Below are positions 23,400 to 37,400 of a stretch of DNA of 64,000 nt, one piece after another. The notes beneath the pieces were generated by a model. That model did no database searches, was not told where the DNA came from, and was given only the letters and a program-made list of their open reading frames with translations. Position numbers and translations under genes: made by a program. This DNA is from Apostichopus japonicus (lineage: Eukaryota > Echinodermata > Holothuroidea > Aspidochirotida > Stichopodidae). Each line of letters opens with the position of its first letter. Within the stretch, counting starts at the first letter, position 1. The DNA is taken from the NCBI RefSeq assembly GCF_037975245.1, contig NC_092575.1:17139810-17203809 (forward strand), in the 5' to 3' direction.

Positions 23400-24542
23400 C
23401 ATCAATTGTATATATGAAAAATAACAAACTACTAAAATAAGAAAATAGCCACTATATAGGTGCAGGGCAAACGAATTAAAGCTGTTCGCTCAGAAAATCA
23501 TTCTTATTTACTTCACTGAGACAAGTACAGCTTAAAAATAGTTATGAGTTAATACTGTTATACAAGACTTAGCATGACATAGAGATTGTCCGCCGGCTAG
23601 AATCCCACAGCAACTTCCGAGAAGTTCATAAAAGTTTCCTTCGCCAGGAAATCATCTATAATCTAGGCCTATATGATATCGTAATCCAACTAATAATTCG
23701 AGTACACGACAATCATACCCTTGGCCAGTGTGGTATGAAGTTAATAAACACTGTCCATTTCCATATATAGCTAGATATTTGAGAAACTAACTCATTGAAC
23801 TACTGAAAGAACAACAACAATAAAGCTATATATAGCACCACCGAACAATGCTGAATCCATGAGTGTGTGCAGTGATACTCAGCTGATTACATATTGACTG
23901 CTACCGGGCGCAGAACTCAAAATTGCATTCAAGGCTAGAGCAGACGAGCTTGGTAATAACGTATTGTGTAAAGCGGTAACAGGTAAGTATAGCAACACAT
24001 GTTCTGTTTCATTCAGAAATGGTGGATTATGCATGATAATGTATTCATTTAACATTAGGAAACTATTCCGTATTCATTGATGTAGCATTGGTTATATTAT
24101 AGTACGTATAACGACACCGTTCTTAGTCAATGATGTTTGGGTTCAACTCATCCTTTAGAAAATCTTGCTTGATCAAAATGGCCTAGAGCAATAGCCGTCA
24201 AAGAAAATATAATAGACCGAAAAAAGAAACAACTCTTCTACAGTTATAGGTTTACATTATTTGCATATGTTATATATTATCAGCTGTTGCACGTATGGGC
24301 GGACACTCTAACAGAGGCCACAAATTCACATTCACCATATGAATATACTGTACATAATAGCTGGTTACACACCTTCAATGGACGTGTATATGAACAATTG
24401 TTAGTTGCAAACTACAGCCGACGATATACTGTACGCAGAAAGCTGTGTTTTAACCTGAACTTTAGAGCAAAGCTACTGCAACTTTACTTAGTAGCCTACT
24501 TTCAAGTCGGTTGAATTCTCTCTCATTTTAGAATTGTCAAAG
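23400..24542. other. Intergenic region upstream of PIPOX-like copy 2
   Basis: No coding exon supported. A good donor (acag/gtaagtat) at 23983 could end a 5' non-coding exon joined to the acceptor tctctcattttag that lies 11 bases before the ATG at 24543; this pairing is inference. Confidence 0.35.
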
Positions 24543-24638
24543 ATGTATGATTCCATTGTCATTGGAGGTGGCATTGTCGGCTCATCGGCTGCATATCATC
24601 TCAGCCGAAAAGGAAAACGAACCCTCCTTCTGGATCAG
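24543..24638 (+). CDS. PIPOX: PIPOX-like copy 2, exon 1
   Basis: Same 32-residue peptide as copy 1, with FAD-binding GGGIVG; donor gtttgt. Confidence 0.92.
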
Positions 24639-25693
24639 GTTTGTAAATTGTGTCACTTTTATTTTAATAACGTTTGTTCTACAGAAGACCCATACGTTAG
24701 TTCCGTGGGGGTTGTTGGCATGTTGGCACGTTGGCAAAGACATGTCTTCTGCCCCCCCCCCCCCATATAAGTAGACATATACAATTTTGCTGAAAATATG
24801 TGGTGTTTTACTCAGTCTTCTTCCAAATAACTTGGATATATAGCTGCTAAACATTTTCAATTGAAGATGACGTACACACACACTTTAACGTGCACACACA
24901 TACACGCACAGGCTAACCTTTATACCTTTTACTATAGTTTATATCTATATAGGTATATAGTATATATCTTTCTATGTTTTGTTTACTTTTTGCTATTGTT
25001 CTCGGGTTAAACTCTCGTAAACAACAGCAGTTGTTAAGTGCAAACATATGGCGCTACAACCAAACCTAATTTTGTACTGTATTGCCTAACTGTACTGTCT
25101 GGCCAGATTACCTGTCGCGACAAAACGGTAAGAAACTGCGATGTGCTGGTACACTGTATGCAGTGACACAGTGCTCTGCTTTATATATTTTGCTAGACAT
25201 TTTGTCAACAAAACTCATGAAAGAGAGTATAGCTGTTATTGTTACAGCAACGGGTGCTTGATGATCAGAAACTGTAATTTATCTCTTTCATCTCATATCC
25301 TGACACAAGCCGAGAGATTGGCTTCGGTCAGCTTGCGAGTCTATAAGCCTCCATGGCTTCTTTCGCGAGTTCCTGCTTGCGGGAAGATCACAAATACATA
25401 CATACATACATACAAGCTGGGCTTAAGCGAAATTTACAGTTGCCGTATCATTATCTAACAGAAAAGATAAAAGGATATTAACTGATTTAGTTATGTATGA
25501 TTATTTGTATTCTTCCGTATTTCAACTTCTAAAATCGGTATAAAAGCCTTTAAATCTGATCACACTACTTTCAGATAAAATCAATGTATACGTGTATTCC
25601 ATGCAATTGTTAATACTATGCATAACAGAGGATATTTTCCTAACAGAGACAAGTTTATGAAACGATGGTTTCCTGCAATCTACTGTGACAACA

Positions 25694-25739
<46 letters not shown>

Positions 25740-28161
25740 CATAGCTTTAATATTTCTTGCGTTGTACATTTGTTAATTCTCCACTGAAGTTACTATTGAA
25801 ATATTGCCACAAATGACAGGCCAAATTCAGTTCGTTAGTGGTTAAAATTAGGAAAATGATACAACCAAAAGAGGTTACGTGAAGGTAGAAATCAGTGGTG
25901 GGAGCTGGTTTTGGAAGGTGAGAGGGGATATCATACTTTTACCGACTGATTAAATTGTGGTATGAACCTTTAAAGGGCCAGAGGCGAATCCAGGTTTTTT
26001 TTTTATTATAAAGGAGTAAACGTGGATGAAGCCGATTGCCATCATAGCATGTAAATCCAGCCAATGGCAAGCTTATTCAGGCATCCTCTCAACTGCTTCC
26101 CAATTCTTTCCATCTTTCTTTATTTCTTTGGGGTTTTGGTTCTGCCATTGCCATGATTTTTATTCGTCTATAACAATTTTTATGTTCATTAGTTTCATCT
26201 CCCCACTACCAGGGGTAGCTCACATGGAGTAGGCCGAATTCATCGATCCTCCTATGCAAATCAGCTTTATGCTAAAATGTCATTAGAAGCATTAGAACAC
26301 TGGAAGCAACTGGAAAGGGAAACAAACACAAATCTTTATAGGTAAGTTCCTAAAATTAATTCAAAATTAAATAAGACTGTTAGCAAACTGCTTATCCACT
26401 AGAGAGCCTGTGTAAGAGAATGTGTAAAAGAAAGTTGGCCTGACGTTTCGCTCCTAGCAGGATCTTCTTCAAAAGCTAAATGACAAGTATCAGTAACAGA
26501 AGGTACAAAAACACGACAGTTTTTTCTTGGGTCTGTCTTCTACTATAAATTAGTAAAATGAGAAGCATTTACACGTTGTTTCTTGTATGACAAGATATAT
26601 ACTTTATATGTTTCCGTCTCATACACGTGCAGAGAAAGACGTGAATCTTCGATCATTGGTGGAAATTGATAAATTGATGCATATATGTTATTGGTATGGT
26701 ATTGAAAGGAAATCAAAATGTCACGTGACATTCATTTATTCGCAAATTTGCAGAACACCCGTTAAGAAACAATTTTTAAACATTTGATAAGTAGTTCTCT
26801 TTTTCTTATATATAGACAAACAGGAATGATAGTCATCGACAAACCGCCATTTAAGGAGCTGGAGGCAATGAAAGCCAACAATAAGGCTTTAGGAGTGGAG
26901 TGCGAGATCTTGAGTCCGGAGATGGTCCAAGACAGATATCCAGGACTCGTGAAGATACCCAAAAATCATAAAGCACTTTTGGAGACAAATGCTGGATTTC
27001 TTAGAGCTGACAAAGCTCTGGAATGTCTAAGGGTATACTGAAACTCATTTACATATTAATGGTTCTTTACCGAATAATTTAGGGATTGCATCTGCAAGTT
27101 GGCAGCAACTCAGAGTTTTTATGAATTTTGTTATCATAAAAAATGATTGGCAATTGCAATGTATTTTTTTACAAGAATTGCTATATATATGTTGGTTTGT
27201 GCTGGTGCCGATCCCCACGCTAAATAATCACAGGAAACGATGTAATCTGCTTCTTTTTTTGGGGGGGGGGGTACTTTTTTGAAAGAGTGTAATTTATTCT
27301 ACAACTTCCCCACACAATATACGATATTCCAGTAATACCATCAATACAAGTAACAAACAATAATAATGAATATATCGCACTATATACTTCTTCTTTACCT
27401 TGATATTGAGATTTTGACCATTTTGAATAGCATTTCCTATGCAATACCACATGAATGCAAAACCACATGCATGAATTATGCAATAAGTACACATTACGTA
27501 ACGGTACAAGAAACAATTAACGGTTCATATGATATATATGTTAGAGGGCTTTCATCTCCGAGAATTGTTTAAAATTTGTGTGAAATTTTCATAACATAAT
27601 GTCACTGGTTGAGATTGAATGATATAAACTCTATGCCATTCTGGTTTTCATCTTGTTATAATAACATTTAAGTGCTTCGATTTAAATAACTGTTAGCCTC
27701 TGGCTGATTGCACTGTGCTATTGTTATTAACAAAGCATATAAATTATGTGCTACCCTCTATATAGATGCAGATCAAGAAGTTTGGTGGACAAATAAATGA
27801 CTCGGAGAAGGTAGAAAATATCTTGCCTGGATCAGTTGTAACTGTAAGAACTGAGAAGGGAACTTACAAGACCAAATCTCTAATCATTACTCCTGGTCCA
27901 TGGATATGTAAACTCATGAAACCACTGGGTTTGAATCTTCCCATACGGGTAATTAAATCTGTATTCAGTCTGTAACTTGCGCTATCTGTAATATGTACAT
28001 AAAACAAATGCATGTATAGTTACTTGATGATGGGATATATACTTACCAGTATGATCATAGACAAAGTCATAATGGGCCATTTGTTTACTTTTCCATATCT
28101 CGTAACTTATACTGATCACTGCTGTTACTGTTATTACTAAGATCAATACAACAATATCCCT

Positions 28162-28215
<54 letters not shown>

Positions 28216-28438
28216 GTTGGCGTCTATCTTGGCGCAGAGTGCTCTATGTCCATTGGACAGAGCGGAATATATGTTGATACTAGATGAGACTAGTGGAACA
28301 CTAGTAGTTGTAACTCACAGTAGTTGTAATTCACGCGTTATAGCGATCTTCAGACAACTCTGAAGTTGTCTGAAGATCGCTATAACGCGTGAAACTCCGA
28401 GTTACAACTACTAGTGTTCCACTAGTCTCATCTAGTAT

Positions 28439-28496
<58 letters not shown>

Positions 28497-31400
28497 TTTT
28501 GACAAGCTGAATTACTTTTGTGGTCCAAAGATATCATTGAAACACAATTCAGAGAGATTAGTGAACAAAGTAATATTTCTTCCAAGTCAAAACATGGAAC
28601 ACGTTAATGTGTGCACAGAGGTGTAGCAATGGGGATGTTCAGACGGCTCATTGAACCAGGGGTCCACACGTCCAGGGGTCAGGCGCGGCGGAACGGGAAA
28701 ATTATTGGGGGGGGGGGGCTAATGTGTGGAGACTATCTAAGCGGAGCGCCATCATCGTTTGGCGCGGATCGTACAATAAAATTTTGGGTTTGAGTGTTTT
28801 ATGCTGCGAATACCTAGCCCTAAAATATGGGTATCAAGCCTGCAATTTCTCAGATTGCACGTAAAAATCTGTAAAAACATTGTAATATTCCTTCCAAGTC
28901 AAAACATGGAACACGTTAATGTGTGCACAGAGGTGTAGCAATGGGGATGTTCAGACGTTTCATTGAAACAGGGGTCCAAACGTCCAGGGGTCCACACGTC
29001 CAGGGGTCCCAAGTGTTAATTTCAACATTTGGACTCCTCGGATCCACTTCTGCCAGTCTGGTGAGATAGCCAGACAGAAATTTGTAGCTTTTATATTAAT
29101 AGCTTTGTGACAACTTCATGCTGTTTAGATTCAATAAGGATGAAGGTCCCCAGCTTTCACTTGTGAACCGGGGTCCTTGAAACCCTATAGTTAAGCAAAT
29201 GTGTCTCTGCATGTATGTCATACATGTTACAAAAGTAGTGGTGAATGGTTGCTTGTTGTCAAACCGAACTACTTTTCGCATTATACTTATTCTGATAAAG
29301 GTCAAGCGACAAGCATTCACATTCTAGTTTGTATATTTGTTTGCTTTCTTAACATATGACGTTTTGACGAAAAAAGCTCTGAAAACTTCTTAAATTATTG
29401 AAAGTCCATTCCCATAATGTTCCCAAGAATATTAACATGAACTTTCGAAAGGAGCTATTTATATGTAAAAGATGTTACATATGATCGTATTACTTAGTTT
29501 AACATTGAAATATCCAAAGGTTTTCATGTATTTTTTTTCTTCTTTCGCTTCGGAATGATTTCAGGTTGTAAAAATCACTCTGTGTTATTGGACAGAGAAA
29601 ATACCAGGCCAGTCTAAGAAATATCCAACATTCTGTGATTTCGGCATTGATAAACCAGATGGTTTTACAGAACCAGTCTATGTTTTCGGATTCCCGAGTA
29701 TAGAATATAACGGACTGAGAAAGGTAAGGAATTTTGAAAAATGCGGAAGTGAGAAAGTAATCTCAGAACAAGAAAGAAGGAGAAGGGGAATTGTCACATA
29801 TGTCATATAATTTTCCCGGGCCTTTTAATATACACACTTAAATAAGCCACAATTAACCATAAAGATTAGCATATAGGCTATGGCAGAAATAATTATGATG
29901 AGCATGGTTGTCACAAATAGCTAAGAAATATGTTGCTCCGTTTGGGAGATACCCATATATGGTTTTAAAATGCATGTCTGTAAGCGGTCATTTTTTGGGG
30001 GGGTAAATATGTGTTGCCATAGTGCCCCGAAGATCTGAAACGTTTAATTCTCTTTATTTTTATGTTTTCGAGGGTATAGAAGAAGAATGCTTACATTGTT
30101 GACGCTGAAACGAAATCAAGAAAAAACAAATACAATAAAATGAAGTAAACAGGTTGCTCGATGACGTCATATTTAGACTTGATCAAGTCTTCGGCCTTGT
30201 GTGCAGGAAAATTAAACCTGTGATATCTTCCAAAGGGAATAAGATATTTCTTACATGCTTGGGAAAGTTATGAATGGGACAATTATCTCTTTTACAAAGA
30301 GCAATAACGATGATCATGAGGTTTTGTACCCTTTTAATGACCAAAGTATTGCTGTTTCTAAATCCTGATAGAAGTTTGCACGGAAAGACACCTTTTTTGG
30401 ATGACCGTATGACAAGTCGTCAACTATCCGCACGTCAGACCAAGGCCGTGTAAATTTTCAGACTAACTTAAGGCATATTTCATCACTGGATTCCAAGCTT
30501 CTTTACACACCAGTATATATTGTTCCATACGCTGCGTGTTTGTTTTATTTTGCATTGTGAAGAAATATGCTTTAAAATTGACTCAAAAATAAATAAACGG
30601 AATGATTTGCCTGTTCATCGGCTGTATAACTTTTTAATAAGTGTCAGTATAGTCTTTAGAATGTTTTAGAAGGTTACTATATAACAATTGCAACAGGATG
30701 TGAGATTTTTGTGCTCAGTTTTATTTGGGTTCCTTGATGGAAACTTTACGTCCATACAGCTCTATCTTTTCCTACTAAAATAAGCTATGTGCTGCACTTA
30801 AGAAGATCGTCGCAGTTTGAAACATCTGCAGTCCTTTTATACAAACTCTGCAAATTTTTATACACTTACCTAAACAGATGAGGGGGGGGGGGTGGCTTTG
30901 TACGTTAATTTGTATATTTTGCCTATTTTGTATATTTTGTTCTCTACTCAATTTTATGCAGATCAGTGTTCACCATGGTACGGGGGTCGATCCAGATCAA
31001 AGAGACAGCTTCATCGCAGATGAGACTAAAGATGTTCAATTTTTGTTGAATTACATGAAGAGACGATTCCCCGAATACGGAGATAATCCAGACCCTGCTA
31101 TCATTGAGAAGTGTATGTATTCTGTGAGTACTTCATGTTTCACTGCCTATACACCGTGGGAGCAAAATTATACAAAAAGGAAGGAAATATCGCATACCAT
31201 ATCGATATATCGATGTATCAATATATCGAAAACAGTTGTATTTGTGTACTTTAACACGAGGCAAATATATATGATACGTTACCCGTGCACCCTGTCCATT
31301 CATTCTACCTATACACCAGTGACGTAGGAAGGTACTTTTGACTGGGGGGCTGAAGATCGATGTCCGGCCTGGGGGAGGGGTCTAAGGGGAGGGGGACACC

Positions 31401-34400
31401 CCCTCCCCTTTGGAATTTTTTGCATTTCCAGGTGGCCTCAGATGCAATTTGGTGAAATATAGCACACTTCAACACCCACTCCGTTTTGTAAACTTAATTT
31501 TGTATTTTCACCTGGCCTTAGATGCAATTTGGTGCTCCAAATGAGATTTTTTTTTTCTCATTTGGAAATGAAAAAGGGGTTTTCTGACTTGCGAAGCGGG
31601 GGGGGGGGCGGAATGATACTTCCGCCCCTCCACATTTTTCACTGGGGGGCTGGCGCCCCCCAGCCCCCCGGTTCCTACGCCCTTGCTATACACAGCTCAA
31701 AAGTGTCTGTTTATGAAACTAAAATAGAGAGGAGATGTTGGCGAATCTTCTAACTTTACTAACTTTTTATACAATTTCCTTAATCTTGTAGTCAGGAACA
31801 TTTGATTTGGTGTTTGATTCAAAGTCTGTTCTCCTTGTTAACACAATGCAAAACGTTTGAAAATGCTTTTTGGTTTGCTTGCAGCTATATATAAGCTAGA
31901 TATATGTTTTATATGCACAGTCACGGTACATGACAGAATTTCAATCGCAATTGGTCACGATAATAACTTCATCATGTTTACATATTTTAGAACAGCTCGC
32001 AGAAAGTTATGCTTCATATGAATTTTTGTTTTTATAATATCTAGTAAACACGAAGGTCGGGTGAATAACGTTAGATATGAAGAGCAAAATAATTTTGACA
32101 TTATATAATTACATATAATTTTAGTACAGGGATTACGTTATCTTAATTAAATCATCTAATATATTAGAGAGAAAGAGGAAAAACCTCAAGTTTTATTGTG
32201 TCATTCTAGTCTAGTTCACAATTGTTAACAGGCGCGTAGCCAAGTGGAGGGGGGGCGAAGGGGGCAGCCGCCCCCCCCCTTCAGCATTTTTTTTTAATGT
32301 TTTTGTGATATCGCTAGTATTTTCAAAGAGAAAATGCTAAGATGCAACTTACAAGGCCTGGGAAGTGCCTTTTCCAGCGATCTGGGAGGCATTTTCAGCC
32401 AAAATTTTCTTTTATGCTTCGCGCCAAAATGGTGGCGCTACGCTTATATAGTTTGCAATGCCGAATCTACAGTTTCGCCCCTCCCTGGCTACGCGCCTGA
32501 TTGTTAATAAACTATGTACGTACCAATCCCACTATGGCGTTCTTAAGGACAATCAAATGACGAATATGTCATGTTTGTCTTTCTTGAATCAAGAGATAAA
32601 CATAGATAAAATCATCATTTTGCTGTGTCATTCTATATAGTAGCTATAGAGTTAACAATTGCTAGCGAAGCGGCTTATTCAATGTGCGTTTTTGGTTCCT
32701 TGCTTTAGCAAAAGGAACCTATGTAGTCAAGTTTGCGTGTGTGTGTGTGTGTGTGTGCGTGTGTGTGTCTGTGTGTGCATCTGTGACACTTGCTTGGGTA
32801 CACTGTAACTCAACAAGGGAAAGTTGGACTTAACTCAAACTTGATATATAGATCCGCCATAGTGAGAAGGTGTGCCCTATTGTTTTTGGTGCCTGTGAAG
32901 GTCACCAAAGGTCAGTTAGAGGCCAAAAACCCAAAATATTAAAACTGCAATAACTCCCAGTGCCAATGTGCGACATGGTTGATATTTTGGAACAAGTTGT
33001 GAACTGGTAAGGGGAATATTTTGAAACTTAACGGTCATGTGATCCAAGGTCACCAAAGGTCAATTAATGTTAAAAAACAACTATTTTTGTGATAACTTGA
33101 GGACAAAATGTCCGTTAGGGTTGGGATTTGCTTCAATGTATTCCAATTGTCGACCCGCATCTGGGTGACCCATGACCTCAATTTGACCTCTGGTGACCTT
33201 TACGTGTTTTGGGGGATTCTTAAAGTTTTGATGTTATTTTCAGATGTCAAAGGTACCTTCTGATCATAAATGTCAATAGGTTAACCCCGTGTGACCTTTA
33301 TGTGCGAAGTTATATGGGGTCAAAGTTTTTCGGTCAGAGTTAGGATGGTTGTACAGACTTGTCGTATTGTTTTTAAGAATCAGGAGATCAAACTACATCT
33401 GAAACCAAGGTCCAAAGGTCAAAGGTCACATTAGAAAAAAATGTGCTTAGTTTGGTAGGAAACGAGCAAAAATGAAAATGTTTGGTTTTGATGCTAGATT
33501 TGGATACCAAAGGTACCTTCCGATCAAAAATATCAATGGGATGACACCCGTGTGACCTTCGTGTGCGAAGTTATACGAGGTCAAAGTTAATTTTCAGACA
33601 TTTAATGCAATAACTCCCCGTTCAAAGGTGTGACATGGTTGATATTTTTGGACAAGTTGCAAATGGAATAGGGGAATATTTTCAAACGTAACGGTCATGT
33701 GATCCGAGGTCACCAAAGGTCAATTAATGTTAAAAAACTTGTATTTTGGGAGGAGAAAATGGGCAAAGAAAAATATGTTTAAATTTGTATAATTTGATGC
33801 TCTATTTAGGTCTCACCAATCAAAAATGTCAATAAGTTGACCCAAGTTGACCTTTGTATGTTAAGTTACATGAGGTCAAAGTTAATTTTCAGACATTTAG
33901 TGTAATAACTCCCAGTGCCAAGGTGTTACACGGTTGATATTTTGGGACAAGTTGCAAATGGTATAGGGGAATATTTTCAAACTTACCGGTCATGTGATCC
34001 AAGGTCACCAAAGGTCAATTAATGATAAAAAAGTAGTATTTTTGCGATAACTTGAGAACAAATTGTCCGTTAGGGTTGGGAGTTGCTTCAATGTAATCCA
34101 ATTGTCGACCCGCATCTGGGAGACCCTTGACCTCAATTTGACCTCTGGTGACCTTTTCGTGTTTTGTGCATTTTTACAGTTTCGATGCTATTTTCAGATG
34201 TTAAAGATACCTTTTGATCATAAATGTCAATGGGTTGACCCCGTGTGACCTTCGTGTGCGAAGTTATACGAGGTCAAAGTTAATTTTCAGACATTTAATG
34301 CAATAACTCCCAGTGCCAAGGTGTCACACGGTTGATATTTTTGGAGTAGTTGCAAATGGAATAGGGGAATATTTTCAAACTTAACGGTTATTTGATCCAA

Positions 34401-37400
34401 GGTCACCAAAGGTCAAACAATGATAAAAAAGTAGTATTTTTGCGATAACTTGAGAATATTGTCAGTTAGGGTTGGGAGTTGCTTCAATGTAATCCAATTG
34501 TCGACCCGCATCTGGGTGACCCTTGACCTCAATTTGACCTCTGGTGACCTTTTCGTGTTTTGGGGATTTTTACAGTCTCGATGCTATTTTCAGATGTTAA
34601 AGGTACCTTCTGATCATAAATGTCAATAGGTTGACCCCCGGATGAGCTTTGTGTGTGAAGTTATACGAGGTCAAAGTTAATTTTCAGACATTTAATGCAA
34701 TAACTCCCAGTGCCAAGGTGTGACAAGGTTGTTTTTTGGACAAGTTGTGAATGGTATAGGGGAATATTTTCAAACTTAGCGGTCATCTGATCCAAGGTCA
34801 CCAAAGGTCAGCTAATGTTAAAAAAACTAGTATTTTGGGGGGAGAAAATGGGCAAAGAAAAAATGTTTGAATTTTTACAGTTTTGATGCTCTATTTAGGT
34901 CTCACCAATCAAAAATGTCAATTGGTTGACCAACGGGTGACCTTCGTGTGTGAAGTTATGTATACAAGTTCAAAGTTAATTTTTAGACATTTAATGCAAT
35001 TAAATCCCAATGCCAAGGTGTGACACGGTTGATATTTTCGGACAAGTTGTGAATGGGGTGGTGGAACTTTTTCAAAGTTAAAGGTCATGTCATCTGAGGT
35101 CATCAATGTTATCATATCTGTTGACCCGCTTGTAGGTTACCTTATATTTCTTACATTTTCGACGCCATATTTAGATCTCAAAAGTGCCTTTTGATCAAAA
35201 ATCCGATCACATTTTGTGATCACAAAAGTGTTGGCTATAGTGTTGGTTACTTTATGGGTACATGAAGGACCACAATTAATTGGACTATTTGAGCCCAATC
35301 TTGCTTGATAATATTATGTGTATTGTCATATACCCAAAGCAAGGAACCACGGTGCCCTTGGGCTCTTGTTTATTTAAACAAAGTGTACATTATTTTTTAA
35401 TAAAAATATCACATTTTCAACAAATTTAGCAAGTTGCGTGCAATTTACAAGAAGAGAGGGCAATCCATGCATGGAGTTACAGATCTCATCTCCCTCCATG
35501 ACAGAAGTGATTGTTGAGTTATACTTCTGAATGCATCTGCTTGCTATCTTTAAAATATCAGATTTGTCCCATGATGCTCTATATATCTTGTGGTTTAATG
35601 ACTTTTTCCATACTGATATGCAAGTATTGGCTAAAATAACAGTTTCTGTGGGTATTTGATCTTTGACACATGGTCAGTGACCAGTACACACCAAGTTTTG
35701 CACGTGATCGGACTCATCGTGTAGGAGTTCGTGACACACTTTTTCGCACATTTTAGGTCTTGCCCATGCAGTGCAGGCAGACTGCCCTATTTTCAGGTCG
35801 TAATGTTATGGCACAGTCCGGCCTGCGTATTTTTTTCCAGGGCGAACGTGGGCATCGGCCAATCAAATCCCTGGATTCCAAACATGTGACGCTTTTCAAA
35901 AAACATGTTCTGAATCTTTTTTCCTAGTTTTGACCCCAGATTATGAACGAGAATCCTTCATTTTCATAAGAACTGGATCCCTAACCCACTTTCTAAACCC
36001 TAGTTCTGATTTCAAACGAATTTGTAAATTCCTGAAAAACCTGAGACCCTTATCCGTCCTGGGAATAAAAATCAGGCGTCCGGCCTTGATCATCATATGT
36101 TAAGAAATCGACATTTGTCTATAGCTATGGAACGTTTGGTTTTCCGTAGGTTTCGTTTAACTCCAAGCAAAGACTCTGCTCTTTTTTAAAGGCTGTTGAT
36201 TGTCGCAACGAAAGCTTTTTCATCTGAGTGATGTCCGCCCCAAAGAGTTCAATTTTTTTTTCCTTATTACTAGCTTGGTTTGAACTATTTTGTGAAGTTG
36301 TTAGATGATGGAGATAAACACACCTAGATCCGTGCCTATAACGGCAAGGGGAATATGTGTCTACGGGCAAGTATAATTTGAATGTACAAATTGGGACGAA
36401 AATTGCTTGATTTTTATATTAATTATGAGAGTCTCTACTAGATTATATCGAGATCGAATTAACATAATTTTTTATTAGTTCTAACGGAACAATATCTCCA
36501 TGAGGTCAATAAAATGAATTATTTAAAATGTCGGCCTACACTGTAACCGTATAGTCTGTACTGATGGAATTTTAAGAATGTGCTAGAATTGCAAATACTA
36601 TATATACCGGTGTAGTATAAACAAAAATGTGACGTAGCCTTTAATATAATCTTTGTTATAGGTTTATTTAATGTCAGTGTATACAACGAAATACAATTAT
36701 TACATCCTATAATCTACAGAGAGAAAAGAAAAGGAATTTAGATAAAAAGATATAGCAAAGAATAGATTTCAATTTTGAAATACGAGATTCCCCATTTACG
36801 TGTTATAGGTTAGAGTTAAACCATATAGCTATAGTTGATTGGCTTAACGACTTATTTTACACACATAAGCATACTGGGATTCACAAGGAACATCATTCCA
36901 AGAACCATTATCATGATTTTTGTCAGAATTCCAAATGACTACGCAATCTTCTCCTCCCGCATCATTTGGTTCAGCTTGGTCCCAAAATGTGAATTTTGGA
37001 GAAAAACCTTTCACGTCGACAAAGTTCCCTTCGTTTTTTCTGTCGTTGTAGCCGAGCCACACGGGCTGCAATAAAAAGAGAGTATATGTTTGTTTTAGAT
37101 CGCACCTAGTATTTAGAAAGTCTCTTTTTCAGCGTCCGGAAGTTTGGTTTGCAGGCTCTTCATACAGGCCAAGGTGCCTGTATCAAAAACGACACACACA
37201 GACATTCCCACAACACAACACACACGACATACAGCCCCCCACCCCCACCCACCCCTAGTGGTTTTTCCAATTTCATTGGTATCACTAAGTGTCGCGGAAT
37301 GTGTTGTGCCTCGTAGAAAGTATACAGACTGACCATATTTGACAAGCAATTATGACCGACTGGATTAAATATGTTGGTCCACGGCAACGTCATGGGATGT

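Larger units (their letters stand above)
25085..36620. repeat. Segmental duplication, first version (partner 49566-64000)
   Basis: From 25085 in PIPOX intron 1 to beyond 36620, the sequence matches 49566-64000 in the same orientation. It holds exons 2-6 of copy 2 and the repeat-rich start of intron 6. Aligned exons 3-6 differ by a few bases, and 31.9-35.3 kb is almost identical to 59.0-62.5 kb. The match continues to the right window edge, so its full length is unknown. Confidence 0.95.

Noticed and set aside
23960-23982. 5' non-coding exon of PIPOX copy 2
   Set aside because: The donor gtaagtat is good, but without RNA evidence or a matching sequence upstream of copy 1 I cannot call the exon.
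32690-35360. CRISPR-like or satellite DNA
   Set aside because: Units are 300-400 bp and imperfect with no short identical repeats and unique spacers; the context is clearly animal.
36125-36370. 81-codon minus-strand frame near the lectin
   Set aside because: The matching frame in the second version is altered by small insertions and deletions (aattttttttttcc against aattttttcc), and no domain is seen.
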